DNA from: Apodemus sylvaticus
Taxonomy: Eukaryota > Chordata > Mammalia > Rodentia > Muridae
Assembly (NCBI RefSeq): GCF_947179515.1
Contig: NC_067487.1
Coordinates: forward strand, 38,082,266-38,146,265
Direction of reading: 5' to 3'
Length of the DNA stretch: 64,000 bases
The notes beneath the pieces were generated by a model. The model saw nothing but the letters and a program-made list of their open reading frames with translations. It did no database searches and was not told where the DNA came from. A program made the translations under genes and the position numbers. Positions 21,416 through 32,483 of this stretch are shown here, one piece after another (within the stretch, counting starts at the first letter, position 1; each line of letters opens with the position of its first letter).

Positions 21416-22064
21416 TTATATTACTTAAAATATGACCAAGTCTTGTGAGACCATTAGATATTTCAACAGGTAATCATCTACCACAACAATTCTGACCACC
21501 TCCATTTGATTCAAGGACAGAAGGACAAGTATCATAAAACATCACTTCTGTGGGGAATCTAAAAGTTCTGGTATTAGGATTGAATGTTACAGGGGGCTGC
21601 AAAGAATTGAAGGTGTGAAGGTTGGGATGCAAAGGTTGGTCAAAGAGTACTAAGTTACAGTTAGATGAAGAAAGGCCAGAATGCTATTGCTAATGAGAGT
21701 GCCCAAAGTTAACAATAATGTACGCATCTTTGAAAAGCTGAAAAGGTTTCTAAATATTTCCACCACAAAGAAATGTCAGGGATTTAAAGAGATAAGCTTG
21801 TTTAAACTTACTTTAACTTGCTTTTACACAATGTGGCCTTACACTATCCTCCAATGGCCTCCATTTCTTCACAAATTAGAGTCATGAAATTATTTGAGTG
21901 GGTTATGAGTACCACTTTTTAAAATGGAAAAGAATAAAAATCAATAATGCTGACAATAATTTCATACATTTCCTTTGATCATATGATACTTGTGATGGGG
22001 TAGAAAATTTATTTCTTAGTGTAACATCATCAAAAGTGCTTGAAAACATTACTTACTATAATAA
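21416..22064. other. Intergenic stretch, no gene seen
   Basis: AT-rich, no recognised family. The ORF of 68 codons near 21681 has no supporting features. Confidence 0.4.
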
Positions 22065-22384
22065 AAGTGGGAGGGGAAAAGGAGAACAGGATCAGATAGG
22101 GGTGGGGGTGGGAAGCCCAGAAGGCCAAGAGAATGAATGGAAATGTGAAGCCTCAGAGGATGGGAGGTGGGGAGACCCTCTGGAAAGTACCAGAGACCTC
22201 AGAGGTGAGAGAATTGCAGGACTCAATGGGGGTGACTTTAGCCAAAATGCCCAACAGTGGGAAGAGGGAACTTGAAGAATCAGCCTCCAGTAGATAGACA
22301 GGGACTCAATTGGAGGGACAGGATTACTAACCCATATCCAAAATTTCTGACCCAGAATTGTTTCTATCTGAAAGAACTGCAGGG
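22065..22384 (+). mobile_element. L1 3'UTR, block 1 of an interrupted copy
   Basis: Collinear with 11.18-11.55 kb (GAGAATGAATGGAAATG, GAAAGTACCAGAGACCT, CAAAATGCCCAACAGTGG, AGTAGATAGACAGGGACTCA). It breaks at AACTGCAGGG, and the L1 resumes at 24746 after ACTTCAGGG, giving a five-base CAGGG duplication around the insert. Confidence 0.8.
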
Positions 22385-22592
22385 TTTTGGATGGGGGGAG
22401 GTGTAGGGGGAGGGGATAGCATGAGGACAAGATGTAGCTAAGAGTGTCTCCCAGTTTCAATGACAGATCCATCAGGATTTGCCACCTGAGGATTTAAATT
22501 TGACAGGCTTAGAAGATTAGGATTTCTGTTGCTGTTCCCATCAATTGAGTCACCGTGGTTTCTTAACTAAGTTTGTGTTGTGTTTTTCTTCA
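22385..22592 (+). mobile_element. Partial 5' LTR (R/U5-like) of an endogenous retrovirus
   Basis: Shares blocks in order with the 3' LTR at 26.39-26.56 kb: ATGAGGACAAGATGTA, GTGTCTCCCAGTTTCA, GCAGATC-type, and AGATTAG followed by a GATTGAGT-type segment. It ends in CA two bases before a primer-binding-site-like sequence. The U3 half is missing or not recognisable. This is an old, decayed copy. Confidence 0.6.
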
Positions 22593-22594
22593 TG

Positions 22595-22612
22595 TGGTGG
22601 CTCGTCTGGGTT
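22595..22612 (+). other. Retroviral primer-binding site, tRNA-Pro-like
   Basis: TGGTGGCTCGTCTGGGTT matches the 18-nt tRNA-Pro primer site familiar from gammaretroviruses at 15 of 18 positions. It sits two bases after the LTR-like CA end, which is the expected location. Confidence 0.6.
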
Positions 22613-22992
22613 CAAGAGAGAAAGGTACAGTGGCAAAGCATGGGTTTGCCTGAGGTGCACCACGAAGGCCGTGGGAGACTTGAAGCACAGGGTTGGCATG
22701 GTAGTGACCTGCAAGTGGGAACCTAGAGCACTGGATGGAGAAGCTCCAGGAGCTCCAGGCCAGAGAGTCTCCATGAGATAAAAACAGGTCAGCCATTGCC
22801 TGCCAGTGCATGGCTGGCAGGCCACCAGGGCAGAGAGTTGCTGGCACAAGCACAGGAACATATCATTTCATTTTTTAATATTTCCCGCAATAATTTTCCT
22901 TTAAATATGAATATAGACAACAATGCATATTATTGTCATCATCATTATCAGTGACTTCATCCTCATCAGACCTCAGAATATTTTTGGGTATC

Positions 22993-23085
22993 TTGTTTAC
23001 TTATATTTCAAATGTAATCTATCCCCTTTCTCAGTTTACCCTCTGTAAACCCCATATCCCAGCCCCTTCCCCTGTTTCTATTTTT
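22993..23085 (-). mobile_element. Short L1 3'UTR fragment, antisense
   Basis: TTACTTATATTTCAAATGTAATC followed by CCCC-rich blocks matches antisense L1 3' ends. About 90 bp. Confidence 0.7.
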
Positions 23086-23638
23086 ATCATAGAATAGTTG
23101 TTAGAGGTATTACCAACTTGTAGGCTTATCATTGCGCTGAGCTTATGACAGCTTTCAGCCCACTACTAGACCTGGGCTTGTAATGTATTAAAAAAAAAAA
23201 CTATCTCTGTACATAAACTTATTTCTAATCATCTTGATAGGTATGTAATAAAATTTCCCCTTATTATTTCTCACAACAGGTGGCAAACCGACTTGTTGTG
23301 CAAGAATCCACTAGAAGTTTAAGATTATTAGCCTGAGAGAGTTTTATTCTTTAAGTGAGTAGCTGGGTAGTGCTGAGATGAGTCACGTGGACTCAAGCAT
23401 GGGAACTGAAACATAGAAAGCAGTCTCTGAAGTCTCCTGCTGTGGGAAATACAGGCTGCTCAGAGTCAGAGAGCTGTAGAATGGAAGTTGCCTACTTCCT
23501 GGGGCAGAGATTGACTGAACTTCTGTCTGAAACACATGGGGAATTTTGCCATGGTTTGGAACTAGGAGAAGGAAAATTAGTCAATGACTTCAAGTAGACA
23601 AGGCAGTGAGCGGGTATTAATAAAATAAATGTCTATAG

Positions 23639-23769
23639 AGAAAAAAAAAGGAGGGAGGTGATTGGAGAATGGATGGAGAGAAGAAGGTTTATGGGACATA
23701 TGGGGAGGGGGGATCCAGGAAAGGGGAAATCATTTGGAATGTAAATAAAGAATATAGAAAATAAAAATA

Positions 23770-23795
<26 letters not shown>
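23639..23795 (+). mobile_element. Short L1 3' end with target duplication
   Basis: The L1 terminal 3'UTR (GGAGAATGGATGGAGAG, TGGAATGTAAATAAAGAA) ends in an A/(TAAA)n tail. It is flanked by AAATAAATGTCTATAG (23623-23638) and AAATAAATGTCTATGG (23796-23811), 15 of 16 identical, i.e. a clean insertion into the ERV-like DNA. Confidence 0.85.
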
Positions 23796-23801
<6 letters not shown>

Positions 23802-23887
23802 ATGTCTATGGCTCCAGGCAGAGAGCCAAACAGATAGATAGTATAGTAAAATGGCAGCTCTAGGCAGAGAGCCTAACAAGTAAAAAC

Positions 23888-24180
23888 TACCTGCTTCCTA
23901 TATGCAGATAATAGTGAAAGTTTGAATTAATTGCTTTAAAGATGGTATAAAGATATTTCTCTAATCCGTCTTACAAGATAATCGATTTCTGTCTAACGTG
24001 GGCTCCATGGGAATTCTGGGTTAATATCCTGCTTTGACTAGTTGCCTGCTTATAAGTAGGTATAGATAGAGGTGTGAATAAATTCTGTGTTAGGATAGTA
24101 TAAAGATATATTGCTCTAATATACCTTACAGGATACTCAAATTCTGTATAACATGGGATCCATAGGAATTTGGGGTTCTT
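23888..24180 (+). repeat. Imperfect 153-bp direct repeat (U3-like)
   Basis: The segment CTGCTT...GTATAAAGATAT...CTTACAAGATA...GGGCTCCATGGGAATT recurs 153 bp downstream as GTATAAAGATAT...CTTACAGGATA...GGATCCATAGGAATT. Repeated U3 enhancer blocks are common in rodent LTRs. Confidence 0.7.
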
Positions 24181-24745
24181 ATCCTTCCTAGCAAAATAGA
24201 AAAGGCCTAAGAATAAGCATATATAATATTTTAGTTTACTTAATTTTTTTGGATTAATTTAACTTTTAAAATGGGTGTGATTGTAAGTTTTGTGGTTATA
24301 TTAATCCTCTGAGAGGGAGATCAAAATATAGGTTTTTCTTGTTTCTGACTCAAGGATATGCTGATTTGGGAGAAAGGTTTTGTTTATGTGTTTTTAGAAA
24401 AGGTAATTAGTATTTATACACCTTCCAGAGTAATAAGAATCAGATTTGATAGAGGGAGACCCCCATAGAATTAAATTGCAGAGAATCAAACAAAAAGGCT
24501 ATCCTGATGAAACTAAAATTTTGCTTTGAGATTTGTATATATAAGGCCTTGGTGAGTCTCATCGTCAGACAGGCTGAACTGACCTGCTTGAACTCCTGAT
24601 GTCTTGGACTTTCAGCCTGATCCAGTCAGGACACAGACATCAGAGACTAAATCAACCGTTGGTGTGGCTTACAAGATTAGCATTTTAGTTGCTGCACCCA
24701 GTGATTGAGTAACTGTCTTTTCTGAAAAAATAAATAAATAAACTT

Positions 24746-24915
24746 CAGGGACAAAAATGAAGAAGAGACTGAAGGTTGAAGGAAGGAAGGTCCAATGACC
24801 AACCCAACTTGGGATCCATCTCAATGTTGACACACCAAGGTCTAACACTATTACTGATGTTATGACATGCTTACAGACTGGAGTCTATCATGGTTGTCCT
24901 CTGAGAGGCCAACCA
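24746..24915 (+). mobile_element. L1 3'UTR, block 2 of the interrupted copy
   Basis: GGGACAAAAATGAAGAAGAGACTGAAGG to GGTTGTCCTCTGAGAGGCCAACCA is collinear with 11.56-11.74 kb. It continues block 1 without loss. Confidence 0.8.
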
Positions 24916-26175
24916 TCTCCCCCATTTTCTCTACCCTTCCCCCCCTTCAAAAATATCTCAACGCCCATATTTAGCTTGAAGAAGTTATGAAGAGTCATTG
25001 CCCCAGTTCCCTGAGCTTTGGGGCTGGAGGTGGTTATTATAGGTTGACTTTCTAAGGAATGTAGAAATGGTCATAATTGGAACGGGGAGGAAATAGCTAG
25101 AATTGATTGCATAGCCATAATCTCATGTGGTAGAAATCTTTTTAATTGTTACTAAGTTGAAGTCATAATTTCTTATTTTGGAACAGAATTTATTTTGATG
25201 CAAAATTAAGGTTTTCGTTGATATAAATTTCTTCTATTGATACAAAAAATTTTAAAGTACAAGGCTTGGACCCCAGTCCTTCTATAACTGTTATAAGCTG
25301 ATCTGAAATGATTAAGCCTGTAATTTAAGGGCCAAATAGCAAATTCATGGCTCAAGTTTATTGCTAAGGTGTTTTCAGTTATTTTAATTAGAAATGGCTG
25401 AGAGTAATTAACAAAGAACAATTCAGATTACTTTAAATAGATAGTTTGGTTTTCAAAAATGTCAGAAATCCACAGAATGTGACAGTTAATGTTGTTTACT
25501 CACTTGTTGAGACAAATCTGCTCCTATCAGCTTCCTATTCGTGGATTCAAAGAAGCAGCTGAGCATCTTACCTCCAGGTGAGGATTTGTGACGTGGTCAC
25601 CACTGGGCAGAAATTGCCAATCTCTCCTGCACACCTGTACCGTCCAGAAAAGGGACACAATTTACAGATTAGGACATCTTAGTTCTGCTGAGACAGAACA
25701 GGCTAGTCCTTAATTTCTACCTGTTTCTCAAGGTCTGTAAGATGATCCTGGGCCAGAAGGCTAAAGACATGCTCCATCTTATTGCCTTACTGGGGCTCTA
25801 TAGGTAGGTAGCTGTCTCTACAATTTATCTCAGTTCTGGAAGCTGTGTTAGGCTTCCTATATATTTTCAGGTAATATTAGTTGTTCTTGGATTTCTGACC
25901 AGGTAGAAAAACTATATAGTCTCATAGGCAACCCAGGCTATTTACTTTGAGAGAACAGATTTGAGAGGATGGTTTTTAGATGGCATACTATCTAAAGCCA
26001 GGACATAAGTCAGGTATAGAATTATAGTCTTTTAAGTTAGGATAAATGACAGAATGTTCTATTTTATTGACATAAATGATGGACTGGGTATGAGGTCTAT
26101 CTTATATCTTATAAATTACAAAATTGTAGTGGTTGTGCTCTATTTATATTTTAGAGTTTTTTTTTCTATTACAAC
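24916..26175 (+). mobile_element. Non-coding ERV internal region
   Basis: AT-rich DNA between L1 block 2 and the polypurine tract, without retroviral reading frames. It is interpreted as ERV interior because it ends in a polypurine tract and LTR. About 155 bp of the host L1 is missing across this insertion. Confidence 0.5.
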
Positions 26176-26187
26176 AAAAGGGGAAAT
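26176..26187 (+). other. Retroviral polypurine tract
   Basis: AAAAGGGGAAAT immediately before TGTTATGAATGG, the arrangement of a plus-strand primer and 3' LTR start. Confidence 0.65.
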
Positions 26188-26564
26188 TGTTATGAATGGG
26201 CCTGGTGCTATTTGTATTTTGATGCCAGTTCCGCTCTCCAAGGAGGAGACTGCAGACAAGGAGTGAGTCACATACTCAGGTGACTTCTTGTGAACCAATC
26301 CCCTAATGAATAAAGGATATGATTACTGGGCCAATAGGCAGGACTTCTGGGTTGGACTGAGGAAGAAAGGAAGCAGGAGAGAGTTAGGGCTTTTTGGACA
26401 GGGATAGGGTGAGGACAAGATGTACTTATAAGTGTCTCCCAGTTTCAGTGGCAGATCTGTTCAGGATTCACCAGCGGAAGATTTAGATTTAGTAAGGCTT
26501 ACAAGATTAGCATTTTAGTTGCTGCACCCAGTGATTGAGTAACTGTCATTTCTGGAAAAAATAA
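26188..26564 (+). mobile_element. 3' LTR of the endogenous retrovirus
   Basis: Starts with TG directly after the polypurine tract. It has CCAAT (26298-26302 as GAACCAATCCCC), AATAAA near 26308-26313, and the R/U5-like blocks shared with 22.4-22.6 kb and 24.67-24.74 kb. The right end runs to GAAAAAATAA, after which L1 3'UTR resumes. No clear terminal CA or target duplication is visible. Confidence 0.65.
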
Positions 26565-26815
26565 GCCAACAACCAGGAGCATACACGGGCAGGTCCAAGG
26601 CCCCTGCAACATATATAGCAGAGGTCTGCTGGGTCTGGCCACAGTGGGAGAAGATGGGCTTAATCCTCAAGAGTTGAAGCTTCGGGGCACCGGGAGGCCT
26701 GGGGAATGGGGGGAGCACCCTCTCAGAGGCAAGGGGGAAGAGGAATGGGATAAGGAACTGTGGGTCAAGGTGACAGGGGGCAGAGGAATGCAAATAAGTT
26801 AAATAAGTTACGGAA
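26565..26815 (+). mobile_element. L1 3'UTR, block 3 of the interrupted copy
   Basis: GCCAACAACCAGGAGCATACACGG to the A/T-rich end is collinear with 11.89-12.14 kb. It restores the L1 end after the second insertion. Confidence 0.8.
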
Positions 26816-26893
26816 AGAAAGAAAGGAAGGAAGGAAGGAAGGAAGGAAGGAAGGAAGGAAGGAAGGAAGGAAGGAAGGAAGGAAGGAAGGAAG
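26813..26893. repeat. (GGAA)n microsatellite
   Basis: About 80 bp of GGAA repeats grown from the A-tail of L1 block 3. The apparent Lys-Glu-Gly-Arg frame is not a gene. Confidence 0.95.
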
Positions 26894-28215
26894 AAGGAAG
26901 GAAAACAATCAGCTAGACATAAAAAATAACAGTGGGAAATATAATAATACTGATGATTGTGGTAATTTTAAAGGTTTTTAAGTATCTCCAAATTTCCTTC
27001 CAATTTGTTGGTAAGCTTTTCCTCCTTTCAGCAAGGGCCATATTGGAAATATTCCTGCGATCCCTGTTCACCTATATGATTGCCATCACAATCTAATGTA
27101 GCCTTATTTATAAAAGAAAGAGAATAATTGCTCTTCTGTCCTTGGAAATCAGCCTCAATTTTTTAATCCATAAGTCTATCTTCAAGTCTACAAACCCAAA
27201 TAAACTTCTGAAAGACCCTAGGAATAACTCCATCCAACCTCTTTTATAAGTGGCTTTAAGAACTATTGAATTATAGTTTCTCATACAAACTCCCTGAAAT
27301 GTCACATTTTGGGCATATGACTTCCCAAATTTTTTTGTTCCAGATAGTTTTGATAGCTATTCGGGGTCTGTCCTGATCATTTCCAGTGACATTCAGCTTA
27401 CTGGAGTAATGGCTTTCCCCAGAGCAGCCCAGCTAACCTATCCCTTAGCCAACTGAACCTTGCTCTCTGGTGGGAAAATCTGATCTAGATCCAACAGACT
27501 GAGTGCCTGTCCTGGCTCTGTGATGCAAATGCTCTAAGCACTTGTTTAGATTTTCCTCACTCTCTCTAGTTTCTTCATGTACAGAACAGAAGCACTCCTG
27601 CCTTACAATCCTCTCGAGATTTTTCTAGATCCATGATCCCATACAATGAATAAATACTTCTCACAACTGTCCCCCAAAAGGTGAGTATGTATGAGGGTAG
27701 AACATAGAACTCATGCCATTATTTCATGCTGGGAATTAGTTATTATGTTTTGATTTAATTGCATGTCCAAACACTGAGGGTCCTTGTCCCCAGATGGGTT
27801 TTGATCAAGCAATAAAGATAACAGCAGTCAATAGCTTGGCAAAGGGAAATGGGGTGGGACCCTTGGATTTTGCACAGGCTAGTATTAGGGAGAGAAAAGA
27901 AAAGTCAGAGAATTACCATGACTCGGAGGAGAAGGAAGAGACCCAAGAGCTGCAGGAGAGAAAGCCAACCAGCCACGTGAGAATGTGGGTGGGTGGCTAC
28001 TGGAAACTGGCCACTTCCCCAATTGGGCTTGGTGTAGGAGGGGAAGGTTTAGGAGTGCCTAACGTTTGAGGTAACAAAGGCATCTTAAAATTGACTGGTG
28101 TGTGTTACGTCTTCCATATGAGAATCCAGACACCACCTGGGTGGATGTGTGCATGCAACCTGCTGGGAGCACAAAGTAGTATATCCCGAATTACTGCTAC
28201 ACTTTCAGCCACAAA
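26894..28215. other. Intergenic stretch, no gene seen
   Basis: No repeat named. A 91-codon frame at 27794-28069 is Glu/Lys-rich without family resemblance or splice context. Confidence 0.4.
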
Positions 28216-28233
28216 AAAAAAGTTCTATTATAA

Positions 28234-28325
28234 GGTTATTATAAGGTTGAGGGTGCAGCTCAAGGGTACAGCACATGTCTAGCAAGCTCAGGGCTCTTGG
28301 TTCAAACTTCAGAAACATAAGGAAG
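28234..28325 (+). mobile_element. ID-type SINE with target duplication
   Basis: GAGGGTGCAGCTCAAGGGTACAGCACATGTCTAGCAAGCTCAGGGCTCTTGGTTCAAACTTCAG has the A and B boxes of the tRNA-Ala/BC1-derived ID family. It is flanked by AAAAGTTCTATTATAA (28218-28233) and AAAAGTTCTATCATAA (28326-28341), 15 of 16 identical. Confidence 0.85.
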
Positions 28326-28341
28326 AAAAGTTCTATCATAA

Positions 28342-29655
28342 TTGTTTCTTTTATTAAATCCTTCTATTTTGTTTGAATTAAGGTAACCTGGAAAAATAAT
28401 AATAAACATGATAAGTCACCAAGTCATTTCAAACCTTTGTTGGGTAACCTCTAAATGTCACACACAGTGCTACATGATGGAGTTTTCTTAGGAACAATAA
28501 ACAGGCAGCTATCATGATGCTGAATCTTCCACAGGACAGTTACATGAAAGTCATCTGTAAACTTGAAAGCACAGTCCAAAATGGATATGTTTATATGCAT
28601 TAATTGGATGCAATTTTGTTTTAAAAATCTCTTGCTCTGCATAAAATATTCTTTTTAAACTAGCATTATTGGTATGTGGTATTAAGAAAACCAAGGCTGA
28701 AAATATCAAGTATCACCAACTTCAAGACAAAAAACACTTTGTGAACATAGCTGAATTTCTGTGAAATAAACAAGATTAACTAAAATATGATGATTCCTCT
28801 CAAATAAAGAAGTTCTGAATATCCACACCATCACAGAGTGGGAATACAGACAGAGGTAACCATGAGTATGATCATATTGATCTGGCTCTTGGTCAGCTTC
28901 CCTTAAACAGCCCGTGACATTCCTGAGGGCAAGACGCGGAGTTGTCACACGTTTGGTTCCTTCACAGTAGCAACAGAAGGCCTGCACTAAACATCTGCTT
29001 AGTGATAAATTCTGACATGCACTGGAGTCTGTGGATAATACTCCATCGCCCCCTCTGACATAAACAGAGTAGATTACACTAGTTTACCCTTAAAGTGCCA
29101 GTTAAGTCCCAGTTGTGAAGAAAAGAATCACCTGCTTGCTCAACCATAAGTCTCAGTCACAAACATTCTACATTTCAGTTACTTTTAAGGTAAGAAATTC
29201 TAGAACATTCTCACTTAAGTGTCAGATTTCATCTTATCCTATGGAGAAGCAGAGAAAGTGTAGACTCTGAGACATATTTCTTGTCCCACCTCTTTACGAG
29301 ATCTCGGCAGAGCTACAATCCTTAGAGACAGTATACATCTTTGAAAGATCAACATGAGCACCATGTACGTCTTGCCATGACTAATACACAAGTGACAATT
29401 TGATTTGCAGAGAAACTTTCACCTAAATCCTGATGATTCTCAAAGTCTAGTGGGTGGATAAATCCTGATGCCGGTTACATCCAGAGATTTAGGGAGATAA
29501 TCGGATCACATCTGTTAATAACTTTGAGCTCCATAGAAACGGATGCCAGAGAAATTCCTGACATTGTTAGAGGAATGTCACAAAGGCCAGAAGGTAGAAC
29601 AATTCCTCAACAGTTATAATTTCAGGGAAATTATCTTCACATACGTTTCTGTTTC
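28342..29655. other. Intergenic stretch, no gene seen
   Basis: AT-rich unique-looking sequence. No exon or repeat is supported. Confidence 0.4.
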
Positions 29656-29656
29656 C

Positions 29657-29657
29657 A

Positions 29658-29703
<46 letters not shown>
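29657..29703. repeat. (CA)n microsatellite
   Basis: About 46 bp of CA repeats. Confidence 0.95.
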
Positions 29704-29709
<6 letters not shown>

Positions 29710-29812
29710 CACAGTGACTCTTGCTCCCTAACAGCAGCTCTCGAAAACTTAAAAGGGAGCAAGGCTGGTGATAATGGTGGCATTAAGCAGTAATTTAAGG
29801 GAAATGGCTGAG

Positions 29813-29813
29813 A

Positions 29814-29846
<33 letters not shown>

Positions 29847-30067
29847 TGTGTGTTTGTGTGTGTGTGTATGTGTGTGTATGTGTGTGTATGTGTGTGTATG
29901 TGTGTGTATGTGTGTATGTGTGTGTATGTGTGTATGTGTGTGTATGTGTGTGTGTATGTGTGTGTGTATGTGTGTGTGTATGTGTATGTGTGTGTGTGCG
30001 TGTGTATGTGTGTGTATGTGTGTGTATATGTGTGTGTATGTGTGTATGTGTGTGTGTGTGTGTGTGT
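29813..30067. repeat. Long (TG)n / (TGTGTGTA)n array
   Basis: About 255 bp of TG repeats with regular TA interruptions (TGTGTGTATG units), 110 bp from a (CA)n run of opposite sense. The Cys-Val frames on the plus strand and Thr-His frames on the minus strand are artefacts. Confidence 0.95.
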
Positions 30068-30069
30068 AG

Positions 30070-31200
30070 TAGAAAGTAAACTTGAAGAAGAAAATAAAAT
30101 CAACATCATCTGTATTTATATAAATAAAATTCAGATGAGATGCTGAGAGATGGTCTCATCAGTCTAGTGTGTAATCCTGGTTGGACCTGAGAGTGATTTC
30201 CACAGTTATATTGTAGTTCAACACATTCTTGATGCCCTTAAGAAAATATCTAATGGGTCTATTTCCCAGGTTAAGATAATGCCCACTTAGAAGTCCAGAA
30301 CTAGAGATTTCAATATAACCATAGAGGAAATCTAAAGATAGATTTCCCCTCAAGGTACTCTCAAGAAGAGAGTTACCTGGACTTACACAGGGATGCATAC
30401 CCCTAACTCAGTTCTCATAGTACAGTGGCATGCAGATGCTCCTTCTTCTTTCCTTCATGTTTCTTTATTATCTGCCTTTTTATCAAAAAGGTAAACCAAC
30501 TCGTTTACCTCTTCAAATTTTCATTTCTTCACTAGAAAAATGATGGGGAAGTTGGAGATTGGCTACATCTTGATAAAACCACCCCATACAGTTGGAGAGG
30601 CTCCCATTACTTCATGAAACAAAGGAATAACTTCCATAACCACACCCCACCCATCCTGGCAGAGGATGGAGACCAAGGTGAGAGCAGAGTGAGCATGGAC
30701 ATCAAAAGCAAGCTCCAGCTGTTGCTACAACAAAGAGTGGTTGTACTGTAATCAGAGCCAGCCAGGCCCCATAAAGCACTTCATTTACCCATAATACTCA
30801 TTCAGTTCCTTCCCAGTTTCTTTTCCTCTGTCCTCAACTTGGAGAGACAGGGGTCAAAGAGACTCACCCATTTATGGTCCTTAAGCCATTGCTTCCAGGT
30901 TTTTAGACCTACATAAGGAGCATAAAACATAAAGCTAGAAGAGTTCGAGCATCCTCCCAAACAATAACCAACCACATGACCTCTGCCCTATCATCAAGCC
31001 CATGCAATGAAGCTTTGGTCCCTATGAATTGTAACACCCCTTCTGACGTAGGAAATATCTCTAGTTTTCTAAAACATTCAACTCTGTTTATATCTCTCGA
31101 CTTCTGCCTTCCTATAGCTTTGTGATCCTACATTCCTACAAACATAATCACTAGGCAGGGACAGAAGAGCCAAATATTAAGAAGCAAAAATCCAAGGTTT
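30070..31200. other. Intergenic stretch, no gene seen
   Basis: Unique-looking sequence with no supported feature. Confidence 0.4.
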
Positions 31201-31376
31201 GGCCAGGCAGAGGTGGTGCACGCCTTTAATCCCAGCACTTGGAAGCCAGAGGCAGGTGGATCTCTGAGTTCGAGGCCAGCCTGGTCTGCAGGGTGAGTTC
31301 CAGGACAGCCAGGGCTACACAGAGAAACCCTGTCTCAAAACACACACAAAAATAAATAAATAAATAAATAAATAAA
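31201..31376 (+). mobile_element. B1 SINE with (AAAT)n tail
   Basis: GGCCAGGCAGAGGTGGTGCACGCCTTTAATCCCAGCACTTGG opens a near-complete B1 (7SL-derived), ending CAGAGAAACCCTGTCTC with an A-rich/(AAAT)n tail. Confidence 0.97.
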
Positions 31377-31816
31377 CCTCCATACAGACTAAGCAAGAAC
31401 TATTTTTCCTTATTTACTTATCCATAAAATGAAATGGATAATAGTATCGGCCTTAAAGGGTTGTGAGGATTACAGGAGATGCTACATGCCCAATGTTTAA
31501 TATATTGTTACTCAAGTATTTACTATGTAATAGACTGAGACTATAAGACCTGTGAAAAACAAAGTGTCTGCCTGTGCAGGTCACCAGCTAGGGAGGTGCC
31601 AAGCTCTTGAGCAAACCATAGCCAGAGAATGAGAGTGACGAATGGAACGGAGAGATGATAGGGAGATACAGGGCTGAGCAGCGCAATGTGGACATGAATC
31701 CCACTGGTAATATAGCTGAAAATTTTCCTTTAAAGAAACTTCAAGTTTCTTGAAGTTTATGGAAAACTGAGACTGGGTCCCCACCAATGTTAGGGAAGGA
31801 CTTTGAAAGGATGCCA

Positions 31817-31903
31817 AAGTTGGGGTTCCTAACCTGTGGGTCAGGACCCCTTTGGCAAACCTCTATCTCCAAAAATATTAATATTACAATTCATAACTGT
31901 AGA
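31817..31903 (+). mobile_element. URR1-like hAT element, left half
   Basis: TTCCTAACCTGTGGGTCAGGACCCCTTTGG and AATATTACAATTCATAACTGTA match the left half of the rodent nonautonomous hAT element whose ends read GGTTCTCAACCTGTGGGTC. The right half lies at 32484-32584. Confidence 0.7.
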
Positions 31904-32483
31904 GGAATTTTAATCCAGCAACATGAGTGCTCGGGCCAGGGATCACATCCAAAGACCTTCTAGGTCTGTGTCATCTGGCTGGAATACAGAGAGGCCCTTA
32001 GCATACACCTTTAATCCCAAACAATGTAGATAAGGTTAGTTTGTAGAAGGAAGTAGCCATGTTTGAAAATGTTGTCTAATTGAAGGGAAGACAAAGTGAT
32101 GAATCAGGGAAAGATTTGACAGAGTGAGTCAGAGACAGGATACATCCAACTCTCACGAGAACAGATAGGAAAAAGAGGCAACTTAAAAGAGCAGTGCAGA
32201 GGGAGTCAGGAGTGGAAAGCAGTTCAGTGAGTGCAGTTCAGAGTTCAGTTCAGTGTAGTTTGGTATAGTTGATTTCAATGCAGTTGAGTTCCATTGAGCC
32301 CAGGCAATTTTATTCAGTTCTATTCAGTCTGTGCAGTCAGTGTAGTTCAGTTCATGGAATTCAAAGACAGTTTTTCCAAACAAAGCAATTGAGTAAGAGC
32401 CCAAAGGAAGTCAGTTTAAATCAGTAAGCTGGGAGAGGAATTATGAATAAGAACAGCTGAGTTGAACCACGCAGCCAGAGTTC
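31904..32483. mobile_element. Unnamed repeat inserted in the hAT element
   Basis: About 580 bp separate the two halves of the hAT element. They begin near CCAGCAACATGAGTGCTC and contain CCTTTAATCCCAAACAATG (SINE-like) and a long stretch of degenerate CAGTTCAGT units at 32218-32350. The family is not recognised, and no clean target duplication could be fixed. Confidence 0.45.

Larger units (their letters stand above)
22613..24745 (+). mobile_element. Decayed ERV internal/LTR-like DNA with nested L1 pieces
   Basis: No gag, pol or env frame survives. The part at 23.9-24.2 kb holds a 153-bp-spaced imperfect direct repeat of U3 type. A TATATAAGG box lies at 24538-24546, followed by a leader-like region. 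The last 75 bases (GGCTTACAAGATTAGCATTT through GATTGAGTAACTG to GAAAAAATAA) are nearly the same as the end of the 3' LTR near 26.56 kb. Two L1 fragments are inserted (listed separately). The exact ERV family is not recognised. Confidence 0.5.

Noticed and set aside
29768..30146. Several Cys-Val and Thr-His reading frames of 80-110 codons
   Set aside because: They are translations of the TG/CA microsatellite.
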